A stretch of DNA of 35,924 bases, taken from contig CAJFLE010000014.1 of assembly GCA_904387375.1 (NCBI GenBank), forward strand, positions 1 to 35,924, given 5' to 3'. Of the stretch, positions 23,178 to 31,424 are shown piece by piece; the first letter of the stretch is position 1, and the number at the start of each line of letters is the position of its first letter. Source of the DNA: Candidatus Protoclostridium gallicola. Its GTDB lineage: Bacteria; Bacillota; Clostridia; Christensenellales; Pumilibacteraceae. A program made the position numbers and the translations under genes. A model generated the notes under the pieces. That model was not told the DNA's origin and searched no databases. It saw only the letters and a program-made list of their open reading frames with translations.

Positions 23178-23867
23178 ATGCGCGGAATGGGATCCGTAGA
23201 CAGATCCGAATCTTTTTCGGTCGGCGTACTGCTTGCTGCCGCAGGCGGAATGCTCGACGCTTATACCTATCTTTGCCGCGGCGGCGTGTTCGCCAACGCG
23301 GAAACGGGCAATATGGTGCTGCTCGGCATCGCGGTGCTGGAAGGCCGGCTGCCCGACGCGCTGCGCTATTTCGTGCCGGTGCTGGCATACGCCGCAGGCG
23401 TAATGATATCCGTATTTGCGGAGCGCGCGCTGCGCGGCCGCGGGCGGCTGTGGAAACAGCTCACACTCGCCGCCGAAGCCGCCGTGCTCGCGCTCTCGCT
23501 GGCATTCCCGGGCAAGACCTTCGATTTCCTCGTATGCGTGCTCGTGTCATTCGTGTGCGCGCTTCAGGTGCAGTGCTTCCGCCGCTTAAACGGCAATACG
23601 TACGCGACGACTATGTGTACGGGTAATCTGCGCAGCGGCACCGAAAGGCTTGCGCTTTACTTCGGCACGCGCGACGCCCGCGATCTTGCCGCCGCCATGG
23701 AATATTACGGAATCATCGCGGCGTTCATATGCGGCGCGGTCGCCGGCGCCGGACTGTCGCTGTACTTCGGAGACTTCGCCGTTGCGCTTGCGCTCGTACC
23801 TCTTTCTGCCGCGGGCGTCGCCGTATCCGCAGGCGGAAACGGCCGGAAATCCGCCGAAAACGTGTGA
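23178..23867 (+). CDS. YoaK-family (DUF1275) membrane protein
   Basis: 229 residues with about six membrane segments. Diagnostic DUF1275 pieces: LLAAAGGMLDAYTYLCRGGVFANAETGNMVLLG and, later, LQVQCFRRLNGNTYATTMCTGNLRSGTE. The family is broad and of unknown function, likely a transporter. It is transcribed from its own promoter. Confidence 0.92.
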   Translation: MRGMGSVDRSESFSVGVLLAAAGGMLDAYTYLCRGGVFANAETGNMVLLGIAVLEGRLPDALRYFVPVLAYAAGVMISVFAERALRGRGRLWKQLTLAAEAAVLALSLAFPGKTFDFLVCVLVSFVCALQVQCFRRLNGNTYATTMCTGNLRSGTERLALYFGTRDARDLAAAMEYYGIIAAFICGAVAGAGLSLYFGDFAVALALVPLSAAGVAVSAGGNGRKSAENV

Positions 23868-23936
23868 TTCTACGCACCGTTGAGCGCCCGGAAGCGTAAT
23901 TCTCCTCTGCGAAGAATTTTTCCGGCGGGCATTCTC

Positions 23937-23965
23937 TTGTCGTCCGGCGTTTCCGGGCGTATAAT
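23937..23965 (+). promoter_or_regulatory. Promoter of the glycosyltransferase-acyltransferase operon
   Basis: TTGTCG (23937-23942), 17-bp spacer, TATAAT (23960-23965). A leader of about 100 nt follows; it contains an early AAAGGAGG (near 23975) that serves no gene I can name. Confidence 0.65.
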
Positions 23966-24071
23966 AAAAGCGTTATAAAGGAGGCGCGTACGTCTTTGGC
24001 GCGCGTCCGCAAAATGTTCGGAAGGTCGGCTCTTTTATGTCAAGACCTCTGAAGATGGGAGAGATACAATT

Positions 24072-25262
24072 TTGAGGATAACTGTTGTCTGTGACATTCT
24101 CGGAGAAGAGAACAACGGCACTACCGTGACGACGATGAACCTGGTCCGCAGTCTGCGCGCCAAGGGTCACACCGTGAACATACTGTGCTGCGACGAAGAT
24201 AAACTGGGCAAGGAGGGATATTTCGTTTGCCCCACCCGCAGTTTCGGACCGTTCAACGGATATGTCCGCCACGTGGGCGTGACGCTCGCCAAACCCGACG
24301 AGCGCACGGTGCGCGCCGCCGTGGAGTGCGCCGACATCGTGCACTGCATGCTGCCTTTCGCGCTCACAAAAGCGGCCATAAGAATGGCGCGCGAGCTGGA
24401 TAAACCCGTAACCGCCGGATTCCACTGTCAGGCGGAGAATTTTTCGAGCTACGTAATGCTGAAAAACTGCCGCCCGGTGAATAACTACGTTTACCGTCTT
24501 TTTTACGACAAGGTATTCGGCGTGGTGGACTGCGTTCATTATCCTTCTCAGTTCATACGCGACCTGTTCGAACGCAAGACCGCGCCTACGAAAGGCGTAG
24601 TCATCAGCAACGGCGTAGCGGAACATTTCCGACCTGAAAAACACGAAAAACCCCGTTTCATGAAGGATAAGTTCGTCATCGTGTCCACGGGCAGATATTC
24701 CAACGAAAAGTGTCAGTCGGTGCTTATCAAAGCGGTGGGACTGAGCAAACACCGCGACGATATCCGTCTGGTGCTGGCCGGCAAGGGCGTGCTCGATAAA
24801 AAATTCTGCCGCCTCGCGGAAAAATATAAACTGAAAGATCCCATGTTCCGTTTCTTCGCCCGCGACGAAATGCTGGACATACTCGCGTATTCCGATCTGT
24901 ACGTACATCCCGCCGACGCCGAGCTCGAAGGCATAGCGGTGCTCGAAGCGATAAAGTGCGGCAAACCCATAGTGGTTGCCGACTCCGACCGCAGCGCGCC
25001 CAAGGCGCTGGCTCGCGACGAACGTAATCTGTTCAGATCCGGCAGCGCAAAGGATCTCGCGGCGCGCATAGACTATTGGATCGAGCATCCTGCGGAACTT
25101 GCGGAATGCGCGGATTATTACGCGCACTACGAGGGCGTGGAATCCGCCTCCGACTGCATGGACAGAATGGAGAGGATGTTTGCGGACGTGATCGCGGCGT
25201 ATCGCCGCGTCCCGGCCGGAGAAGAGGCTTACGCCGCTCTGGAAGGACAGCGTGAGAGATGA
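24072..25262 (+). CDS. GT4-family glycosyltransferase
   Basis: 396 residues from TTG 24072, with GGGAGAG before it. The GT-B pattern is clear: an N-terminal half with NNGTTVTTMNLVRSLRAKGHTV, the linker VVISNGV, and the C-terminal donor half with IVSTGRYSNEKCQSVLIKAV, YVHPADAELEGIAVLEAIKCGKPIV (the E-x7-E motif). It is like diacylglycerol glucosyltransferases and other lipid-acting GT4 enzymes. It overlaps the following acyltransferase by 4 bp (ATGA), which supports a joint role in membrane glycolipid synthesis. The exact acceptor is not visible. Confidence 0.92.
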   Translation: MRITVVCDILGEENNGTTVTTMNLVRSLRAKGHTVNILCCDEDKLGKEGYFVCPTRSFGPFNGYVRHVGVTLAKPDERTVRAAVECADIVHCMLPFALTKAAIRMARELDKPVTAGFHCQAENFSSYVMLKNCRPVNNYVYRLFYDKVFGVVDCVHYPSQFIRDLFERKTAPTKGVVISNGVAEHFRPEKHEKPRFMKDKFVIVSTGRYSNEKCQSVLIKAVGLSKHRDDIRLVLAGKGVLDKKFCRLAEKYKLKDPMFRFFARDEMLDILAYSDLYVHPADAELEGIAVLEAIKCGKPIVVADSDRSAPKALARDERNLFRSGSAKDLAARIDYWIEHPAELAECADYYAHYEGVESASDCMDRMERMFADVIAAYRRVPAGEEAYAALEGQRER

Positions 25263-26080
25263 AAAAAACAGTACATTACTATACAGATGAACTTAACGAC
25301 GATTTCGCGCCGGGCAATATAAAAACAAAGGAAACGCCGCCCGATTTCAAATACGTCCATACCAATCCGATATGGAAAATACTCGAATTCATCGTATACC
25401 GTATTTTCGTCATTCCCATCGCGTGGGTGTTCTGCAAAGTGCGCTACGGCGTGCGGATACGCAACAAAAAGGTACTTAAAAGCGCGAAAGGAAAGGGAAT
25501 ATTCGTATACGGCAACCACGTAATGATGGTGGGCGACGCGTTTCATCCCAATCTCGTGGTTCAGCCGCGCAAGGCGTACGTCGTCGTCCATCCGGACACG
25601 ACGAGCATACCGTTCATCAAGAATCTGGTCATGATGCTGGGCGCGCTTCCTCTGCCGAGCTGCAAAACGGGCTACCGTAATTTCACCGCCGCAATAAAGA
25701 CGCGGATAGAGCAGGGACGCGCGGTGGTCATATATCCCGAAGCGCATCTCTGGCCCATGTATACGGGCATCCGTAATTTCAAGAGCGATTCCTTTCTTTA
25801 TCCGCTGATGTACGGCGCGCCCGTGTTCTGCACTACCACGGTGCTGAAAAAGCGCAGAGTGCGGAAACAGCCCAAAGTCATAATATACGTCGACGGACCG
25901 TTCCTGCCCGATCCCGCGCTTTCGACGGCCGAAAACAAACAGAAGCTGCGCGACGAGGTGCACGCCGTCATGTGCGAGCGCGCAAGGGAGTCGGATTACG
26001 ACCGCGTGAAATACATCAAAGCGGAGCCGTCGCCCGCAGCGGAAGAAGATACGGACGAAAAAGTTTCCGAAATCGCTTGA
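25259..26080 (+). CDS. Divergent PlsC-like lysophospholipid acyltransferase
   Basis: 273 residues. A hydrophobic segment (about 41-59) precedes the LPLAT fold. The catalytic motif reads GNHVMMVGD (H87, D93), that is H-x5-D and not the usual H-x4-D. The third motif, normally PEGT, reads YPEAHLWP. Residues IRNFKSDSF and APVFCTTTVL follow as in the family. It should attach an acyl chain to a glycerol or glycolipid intermediate at the membrane. It is translationally coupled to the GT4 gene, and its last codons contain the -35 box of the T-box promoter. The C-terminal tail is acidic. Confidence 0.85.
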   Translation: MKKTVHYYTDELNDDFAPGNIKTKETPPDFKYVHTNPIWKILEFIVYRIFVIPIAWVFCKVRYGVRIRNKKVLKSAKGKGIFVYGNHVMMVGDAFHPNLVVQPRKAYVVVHPDTTSIPFIKNLVMMLGALPLPSCKTGYRNFTAAIKTRIEQGRAVVIYPEAHLWPMYTGIRNFKSDSFLYPLMYGAPVFCTTTVLKKRRVRKQPKVIIYVDGPFLPDPALSTAENKQKLRDEVHAVMCERARESDYDRVKYIKAEPSPAAEEDTDEKVSEIA

Positions 26081-26105
26081 CATTCGCAGGAAGGCGTATT
26101 ATAAT
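26077..26105 (+). promoter_or_regulatory. Promoter of the T-box/trpB2 transcript
   Basis: TTGACA (26077-26082), 17-bp spacer, TATAAT (26100-26105). The -35 box overlaps the stop codon of the acyltransferase. Confidence 0.85.
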
Positions 26106-26111
26106 GCAGAA

Positions 26112-26390
26112 AAACAAACCGTTGAGGCGGGAGTAAAAACGTTTCGTGCGCTTACAGAGAATCGGGGTGCTGAGAGCCGACGGCACGCAGGGACGTTACA
26201 ATGGGCCGCCGAGGGCACGGAGGAAAGGCACGCGCCGAGTATTCCGCGACGAGAAGGCTTGCGTAAGTAGCCGGGAGAATGACTGTTCTCCGCAAAAGAG
26301 CGGGAAAATACCCGAATCAAGGTGGCACCGCGGATAGCGAACTATTCGTCCTTGGATGGCTTTTCGAGCCGTCCGGGGACTTTTGTTTTA
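26112..26390 (+). ncRNA. T-box leader, tryptophan specificity
   Basis: Stem I is seen with base pairs GGCGG/CCGCC, a loop-E-type GAGTAAAA, and the conserved distal AGAGAA and GGTGCTGAGAG elements. The specifier loop ACAATGGG puts TGG (26202-26204, Trp) in the codon position. The T-box AAGGTGGCACCGCGGA is at 26319-26334. An intrinsic terminator follows: stem arms 26348-26351 and 26377-26380 plus GGATGGCT/AGCCGTCC, and TTTTG. Uncharged tRNA-Trp should pair with the specifier and T-box and allow read-through into trpB2. Confidence 0.95.
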
Positions 26391-26425
26391 TTAACGAAAA
26401 AATAACAGAAAAGGAGACAACGATC

Positions 26426-27778
26426 ATGGCAGACAAAATTCCGTACAAAACCTATCTCTCGGAAGACGAGATGCCGAAACAGTGGCTGAACATCAAGGGG
26501 TTCATGAAGAACAAGCCCGACCCCATGCTCAACCCCGCGACGATGCAGCCGTGCGTCAAGGAAGACCTGACTCCCGTGTTCTGCGACAAACTCGTCGACC
26601 AGGAGCTCAACGCGACGGATAAGTATATCGACATCCCGCAGCCAGTGCTCGATTTCTATAAACTTTACCGTCCCAGCCCTCTCGTCCGCGCATACGGTCT
26701 CGAGAAATATCTCGATACGCCCGCGGAGATATACTACAAGTTCGAGGGCAACAACACGTCCGGCTCGCACAAGCTCAACTCCGCGGCGGCGCAGATATAC
26801 TACGCCAAGGAGCAGGGGCTGAAAGCCGTTACGACGGAAACGGGCGCAGGTCAGTGGGGCACGGCGCTCGCCATGGCGGGAGTGTATTTCGATATGCCCG
26901 TCAAAGTATATATGGTCAAGGTTTCGTACGAACAGAAACCCTTCCGCCGCAACGTCATGAACGTATACGGAGCTTCGGTCGTGGCGTCGCCGTCGGACAC
27001 CACCGCGGCGGGCAGAAAGATCCTCGCCGAACACCCCGGCACCAACGGCTCGCTCGGCTGCGCGATTTCCGAAGCGGTGGAAGCCGCCGTATCCGACCCC
27101 GAGCACAAGACGCGCTACGTCCTCGGCTCGGTGCTCGACCAGGTGCTGCTTCACCAGTCCGTCATAGGTCTCGAAACGAAAACCGCGCTGGATAAACTGG
27201 GCAAAAAGGCGGATATCATAGTCGGCTGCGCAGGCGGCGGTTCCAATCTCGGCGGTCTGATAGCTCCTTTCATAGCCGAAAAGCTGGAAGGCAAGGCAAA
27301 TCCCCGCATCATCGCCGTCGAACCGGCGTCCTGCCCGTCGTTCACGCGCGGACAGTATAAGTACGACTTCTGCGACACCGCAAAGACCACGCCGCTCGCC
27401 AGGATGTACACTCTCGGCTGCGATTTCATTCCCAGTCCCAACCACGCCGGAGGCCTGCGCTACCACGGCATGAGCCCCATTCTCTCCAAACTCTACGACG
27501 ACAAGTACATGGAAGCGAAATCGTATACGCAGACCGAAGTGTTCGGCGCCGCGGTGACGTTCGCCCGCATAGAAGGCACGCTGCCCGCCCCCGAATCCGC
27601 GCACGCGATAAAGGGCGCTTTCGACGCCGCGATCGAATGCCGCGAGAAGGGAGAAAAGAAGGTCATCGTGTTCGGACTTACGGGCACGGGTTACTTCGAT
27701 ATGAAAGCGTACGACGAATTCCTCGGCGGAAGAATGACCGACTATATTCCCACCGACGAGGAAATCGCCGCGAAATAA
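26426..27778 (+). CDS. trpB2: Tryptophan synthase beta chain, TrpB2 type
   Basis: 450 residues, longer than ordinary TrpB by the N-terminal extension typical of TrpB2. The PLP Lys is K116 in NTSGSHKLNSA, the catalytic Glu is in TTETGAGQWG, and the phosphate loop is CAGGGSNLGG. It condenses indole and serine to tryptophan (with PLP). AAGGAG precedes the ATG. The tryptophan T-box confirms the assignment. No trpA or other trp gene lies nearby, so this copy probably salvages free indole or acts with TrpA from elsewhere. Confidence 0.95.
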   Translation: MADKIPYKTYLSEDEMPKQWLNIKGFMKNKPDPMLNPATMQPCVKEDLTPVFCDKLVDQELNATDKYIDIPQPVLDFYKLYRPSPLVRAYGLEKYLDTPAEIYYKFEGNNTSGSHKLNSAAAQIYYAKEQGLKAVTTETGAGQWGTALAMAGVYFDMPVKVYMVKVSYEQKPFRRNVMNVYGASVVASPSDTTAAGRKILAEHPGTNGSLGCAISEAVEAAVSDPEHKTRYVLGSVLDQVLLHQSVIGLETKTALDKLGKKADIIVGCAGGGSNLGGLIAPFIAEKLEGKANPRIIAVEPASCPSFTRGQYKYDFCDTAKTTPLARMYTLGCDFIPSPNHAGGLRYHGMSPILSKLYDDKYMEAKSYTQTEVFGAAVTFARIEGTLPAPESAHAIKGAFDAAIECREKGEKKVIVFGLTGTGYFDMKAYDEFLGGRMTDYIPTDEEIAAK

Positions 27779-27818
27779 CGCGAAAAAACGCGAAAAACGC
27801 CGAAACAGAAAAATTTGC

Positions 27819-27858
27819 AAAGCGCAGCCGGAAAGATTGCTTTTCGGCTGCGCTTTTG
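27819..27858 (+). terminator. trpB2 terminator
   Basis: Stem AAAGCGCAGCCG/CGGCTGCGCTTT with extra pairing next to the loop and a T tract. Confidence 0.88.
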
Positions 27859-27861
27859 AGT

Positions 27862-27890
27862 TTGACAGATTATGCAAATAGTTGTATAAT
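27862..27890 (+). promoter_or_regulatory. Promoter of the 27897 operon, leaderless
   Basis: TTGACA (27862-27867), 17-bp spacer, TATAAT (27885-27890), both perfect. ATG 27897 starts 6 nt after the -10 box, on the expected transcription start. Confidence 0.85.
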
Positions 27891-27896
27891 ATGCGT

Positions 27897-28316
27897 ATGA
27901 GCGACGACTTCGACAAAAAACCGTGCGACAAAGAACCGGACGTCGATATTTCGGATAAAGAGGATTCCTCCACGGAAAGCGAACAGCCTGCCGCGGAAGA
28001 GAGTACGGAAACCGAAACGCGGGAAAACGACGGAACGAATCCGTTCGTCAGATTTTTCCGTAACTGGGGCGCGGTGCTTTCCGTATGCGGCGTGCTGCTG
28101 CTTGTTGCCGCGATGGGCGTTATCGCGTTCGTCTTCGGCGGCGACATATACGACAAAGTCGCCATGTTCTGGATTCTCGCCGCGGTAATAGAACTCGCTT
28201 ATTACATTCTGGTGAACCGTTCCGGAAAAACTCTCGCCGTTCTTATAACGACGGCTGCGCTCGCCGTCGGATGCGTAGTGCTTTACGGACTCGAGGTCGG
28301 AGGGATTCTGCCGTAA
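27897..28316 (+). CDS. Small membrane protein with acidic N-terminal region, unknown
   Basis: 139 residues. Residues 1-50 are hydrophilic and rich in Asp, Glu, Ser and Thr. Three membrane segments follow (VLSVCGVLLLVAAMGVIAFVFG, MFWILAAVIELAYYILV, LAVLITTAALAVGCVVLYG). I recognise no family. The gene begins at the transcription start, so initiation must be leaderless; the ATG at 27891 would be too near the -10 box. Its TAA overlaps the ATG of the thioesterase gene (TAATG), so the two are co-translated. Confidence 0.8.
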   Translation: MSDDFDKKPCDKEPDVDISDKEDSSTESEQPAAEESTETETRENDGTNPFVRFFRNWGAVLSVCGVLLLVAAMGVIAFVFGGDIYDKVAMFWILAAVIELAYYILVNRSGKTLAVLITTAALAVGCVVLYGLEVGGILP

Positions 28317-29050
28317 TGAACAATTCATGCACGGGAAAATTCGTGCTCGACGTAAACTGCGTCGACTACGACAAGAAATATACTCTCTGCGCGCTCATGC
28401 GCCATTTCCACGACGTCGTGGACCGTCACGCGCTCGAACTGGGCGTGGACGCCAACACCATGCACGACGCGTACGGCGCATATTGGATCATCACCCGCAT
28501 ACGCGTCGATATCGGTTTCATGCCAGACTGGCACGACGAAGTGACGGTACTGACGTATCCGCTCGCGCCCGGTCTCGTGCGTATGGACAGGGAAGCGCTG
28601 TTTTCGGTCGGGGACAGGCCGTTCGCTCGGCTGTCGTCCGAGTGGTGCCTGCTCGACTGCAAAACGAACCGCCCCAGGCGCCCGGCACAGACGGGCTATC
28701 CCGCGGCGCTCGATCATCTTACCGAGCGTATGGCGGGGGAGTACTCGCGTCTTGCTCCGGATTACTCGGACGGCGACCTCGCGTTCGCGCATACCGTGCG
28801 CGTGTCCGATCTTGATATGAACGTGCACATGAACAACGTCGCTTACATACGCCTCGCCAACGACGCGTTCGGCGTGGAATTCATACGCTCGCACGCGCTC
28901 AAGTCGTTTGAAATCGCGTTCAAGGCGCAGAGCTACGAAAACGAGGTCATCAACGTATACAAAAAGACGGACGACGGAAAGAATTATTACGTTTCAGGCG
29001 TCAAGCCCGACGGCACGCGCGTGTTCGACACGCTGTTCGTCTTTGCCTGA
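28316..29050 (+). CDS. Acyl-ACP thioesterase (FatA/FatB-like, two hotdog domains)
   Basis: 244 residues. Two hotdog repeats: the first from about residue 5 to 130 (RHFHDVVDRHALELG, YWIITRIRVDI, DEVTVLTYP), the second from about 150 (THTVRVSDLDMNVHMNNVAYIRLA), where D-x-N-x-H-x-NN is the catalytic motif of bacterial acyl-ACP thioesterases. It frees fatty acids from acyl carrier protein in the cytosol. GGAGGG precedes the ATG, which overlaps the stop of the upstream membrane protein gene. A terminator follows. Confidence 0.93.
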   Translation: MNNSCTGKFVLDVNCVDYDKKYTLCALMRHFHDVVDRHALELGVDANTMHDAYGAYWIITRIRVDIGFMPDWHDEVTVLTYPLAPGLVRMDREALFSVGDRPFARLSSEWCLLDCKTNRPRRPAQTGYPAALDHLTERMAGEYSRLAPDYSDGDLAFAHTVRVSDLDMNVHMNNVAYIRLANDAFGVEFIRSHALKSFEIAFKAQSYENEVINVYKKTDDGKNYYVSGVKPDGTRVFDTLFVFA

Positions 29051-29079
29051 AAACATTCAATCAGCCACCACCCACCCCG

Positions 29080-29124
29080 AATGCCCTTGTCCGGAGTTTC
29101 AGCTCCGCGGCTCGGGCATTTGTT
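29080..29124 (+). terminator. Terminator of the thioesterase operon
   Basis: AATGCCC/GGGCATT stem with an inner CGGAG/CTCCG hairpin, then TTGTTAATTTT. Confidence 0.75.
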
Positions 29125-29160
29125 AATTTTACCGCAAAATAAGTTCAATTAAAACGATCA

Positions 29161-29219
29161 AGAAAACATACAAGAAAACATACAAGTTATTGACGTTGCG
29201 GCAAATCTGTGATATAATA
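29161..29219 (+). promoter_or_regulatory. fic promoter with a tandem 12-bp repeat upstream
   Basis: AAGAAAACATAC is repeated head to tail (29161-29172, 29173-29184) and a third AAG follows. The promoter comes next: TTGACG (29191-29196), 17-bp spacer, TATAAT (29214-29219). AGAGG precedes the ATG. Confidence 0.75.
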
Positions 29220-29246
29220 ACAATATTCCATGTTGAGAGGTAGGTT

Positions 29247-30233
29247 ATGGAAAACTATGTCCCGCCGTATGACATAACGGAAGAAATGCTGTCCCTCACA
29301 TCCGATATTATGGAAGATCTCGGGAAACTCGGCAGCGTAAGCGATCTGGCAAAACTGCCCCGACTGCGCAGAGTGAATCGAATCAGATCCATTCAGTCTT
29401 CTCTTGCAATAGAAAACAATACGCTGTCTTTGCGTCAGGTCACGGACGTTATTGACGGAAAGCGTGTGCTCGGTCCGCAGGACGATATTCTTGCCGTAAA
29501 AAACGCTTTCGATGCTTATAAACTGCTGTCCGAGCTTGATCCGTTTTCGTTGACCGATCTGAAAAAGGCACACGGCGTGATGATGAACGGACTTATGGAA
29601 GGCGCCGGAGAACTGCGCACCGGTTCGGTCGGTGTTTTCGGCGACGGCGGAAAAGTAATACACATCGCGCCTCCGCCCGATATTGTAAACGAACTTATCG
29701 GACAGCTTCTTGATTGGGCGCGTACAAGCAGAACGCATATGCTGATCCGTTCGAGCGTATTTCATTACGAATTCGAGTTTATCCATCCGTTCGGCGACGG
29801 CAACGGCAGAACGGGCAGACTGTGGCAGACGGCGCTTCTTGCAAGCTGGAAGCCCGTATTCGGATGGATTCCAGTAGAAAGCATTATAAAGGATAATCAG
29901 AAAGAATACTACGACGCGATAGCGCGGTCTTCCGCGGAAGGGAAATCGAACCGTTTTATCATTTTTATGCTCGGCGTCATAAAAAAAGCAGTCGGGGAAC
30001 TTTCCGGTGATACGCGCAACCATCAGCGCCATATCAGCAGTCAGATGGAGGCTCTGATGTCGGTTATCGAAAGTTATCCGATGACGGCGCTGGAACTTAT
30101 GGAAAAGCTCGGTTTGAAGTCGCGCCCTGCGTTCCGCAAAAACTATCTGCAGCCGGCGCTGGAAGCCGGGCTTATCGGAATGACCGAACCCGATAAACCT
30201 ACCAGCCGGAATCAGAGATATTTCAGAAAGTGA
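29247..30233 (+). CDS. Fic-domain protein, class II (autoinhibited AMP transferase)
   Basis: 328 residues. The N-terminal part holds the inhibitory motif S52-L-A-I-E56-N57 ((S/T)xxxE(G/N)), placed before the Fic core as in class II. The active loop HPFGDGNGRTGR begins at H180. The C-terminal part is a winged-helix-like region (ALMSVIESYPMTALELMEKLGLKSRPAFRKNYL). Such proteins move AMP (or other phosphate groups) to target proteins; relief of inhibition is by self-modification or partner. AT content is higher than that of the metabolic neighbours. No separate antitoxin gene is needed. The alcohol dehydrogenase begins 13 nt after its stop and lacks its own promoter. Confidence 0.93.
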   Translation: MENYVPPYDITEEMLSLTSDIMEDLGKLGSVSDLAKLPRLRRVNRIRSIQSSLAIENNTLSLRQVTDVIDGKRVLGPQDDILAVKNAFDAYKLLSELDPFSLTDLKKAHGVMMNGLMEGAGELRTGSVGVFGDGGKVIHIAPPPDIVNELIGQLLDWARTSRTHMLIRSSVFHYEFEFIHPFGDGNGRTGRLWQTALLASWKPVFGWIPVESIIKDNQKEYYDAIARSSAEGKSNRFIIFMLGVIKKAVGELSGDTRNHQRHISSQMEALMSVIESYPMTALELMEKLGLKSRPAFRKNYLQPALEAGLIGMTEPDKPTSRNQRYFRK

Positions 30234-30246
30234 GACAGAGGTAATT

Positions 30247-31284
30247 ATGCTTGCTTATACTTATGTTGAAAAGGGCAGGTTCGAACTGCTGGACAAACCC
30301 AAGCCGTCGCTGGCGGACGAGCGCGACGCGATCGTGCGGGTGACGCTTGCGAGCGTGTGCACGAGCGACCTTCACATCAAACACGGCTCGGTGCCGCGCG
30401 CCGTACCGGGCGTGACGGTGGGGCACGAAATGGTGGGCGTGGTCGATGAGGTCGGGAGCGCCGTGAAAAACGTGCGCCCCGGCGACCGCGTGACCGTGAA
30501 CGTCGAAACCTTCTGCGGCGGCTGCTTTTTCTGCCGCCGCGGCTGGGTGAACAACTGCACGGACGCAAACGGCGGGTGGGCGCTGGGCTGCCGCATAGAC
30601 GGCGGACAGGCGGAATACGTGCGCGTGCCCTTCGCCGACACCGGTCTGAATAAAATTCCCGATTCCGTGACGGACGCACAGGCGCTGTTCGTTGGAGATA
30701 TTCTCGCGACCGGCTTCTGGGCCGCGAAGATTTCGGAAATATCGGCAGGCGACACCGTGCTCATAATAGGCGCGGGGCCGACGGGTATATGCACGCTGCA
30801 ATGCGTGCGGCTTCATTCGCCCGGCCGCGTCATAGTGTGCGAGAAAGACCCGGCCCGCGCCGATTTCGTGCGCAGGCATTACCCGGACGCCGACGTCGTA
30901 CCGCCCGAGCGCGCGGAGGAGTACGTCCGTTCGGTCACCGGCCGCGGCGGCGCGGATCGGGTGATAGAGGCCGCCGGCACCGACGAAACTTTCGCGCTCG
31001 CGTGGAAGAGCGCCCGCCCCAACGCGATCGTCACCGTCGTCGCGCTGTACGACGGCCCGCAGACGCTGCCGCTTCCCGACATGTACGGAAAAAATCTGAC
31101 TTTCAAAACGGGTGGCGTGGACGGCTGCGACTGCGACGAAATCCTCTCGCTCATAAAGCGCGGCAGGCTGGACACGACCCCGCTCATTACGCACACGTTC
31201 GATATCAAGAACATCGCGCGCGCCTACGACCTGTTCGAAAGCCGCTCCGGCGGCGTCATAAAAACGGCCATAACTTTCGGCTGA
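30247..31284 (+). CDS. Zinc-dependent alcohol dehydrogenase family protein
   Basis: 345 residues of the medium-chain dehydrogenase family. Catalytic zinc ligands C38, H60 and E61 (VGHE). The structural zinc site is C90, C93, C96, C104 (ETFCGGCFFCRRGWVNNC). The NAD(P)-binding IIGAGPTGICTLQ follows. It is closest in feel to butanediol/sorbitol or threonine-type dehydrogenases; the substrate is not determined. GAGG precedes the ATG. It is probably read through from the Fic gene, though GC content differs between the two. A terminator follows. Confidence 0.92.
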   Translation: MLAYTYVEKGRFELLDKPKPSLADERDAIVRVTLASVCTSDLHIKHGSVPRAVPGVTVGHEMVGVVDEVGSAVKNVRPGDRVTVNVETFCGGCFFCRRGWVNNCTDANGGWALGCRIDGGQAEYVRVPFADTGLNKIPDSVTDAQALFVGDILATGFWAAKISEISAGDTVLIIGAGPTGICTLQCVRLHSPGRVIVCEKDPARADFVRRHYPDADVVPPERAEEYVRSVTGRGGADRVIEAAGTDETFALAWKSARPNAIVTVVALYDGPQTLPLPDMYGKNLTFKTGGVDGCDCDEILSLIKRGRLDTTPLITHTFDIKNIARAYDLFESRSGGVIKTAITFG

Positions 31285-31313
31285 AAGTGCTTTTTTGCGC
31301 CGTTATGCCTTAC

Positions 31314-31340
31314 ACCCGCGCCGCATGCGGGTACTTTTTT
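31314..31340 (+). terminator. Terminator of the alcohol dehydrogenase gene
   Basis: ACCCGC/GCGGGT stem, loop GCCGCAT, then ACTTTTTT. Confidence 0.82.
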
Positions 31341-31385
31341 AAGAAAAGTGTCGAATATTTTACAAAAGCATACCGCCGTTAAACA

Positions 31386-31415
31386 TTGACTATTGTCCGC
31401 GCCGTATGCTATAAT
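31386..31415 (+). promoter_or_regulatory. Promoter of the paaI-paaK-iorAB operon, leaderless
   Basis: TTGACT (31386-31391), 18-bp spacer, TATAAT (31410-31415). ATG 31425 is 9 nt after the -10 box; no Shine-Dalgarno sequence lies between. Confidence 0.8.
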
Positions 31416-31424
31416 AATACGAGT

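Noticed and set aside
23972..24071. Possible 18-codon leader peptide starting at a TTG after AAAGGAGG, before the glycosyltransferase
   Set aside because: Start codon is weak, there is no regulatory hairpin pair and no codon bias pointing to attenuation.
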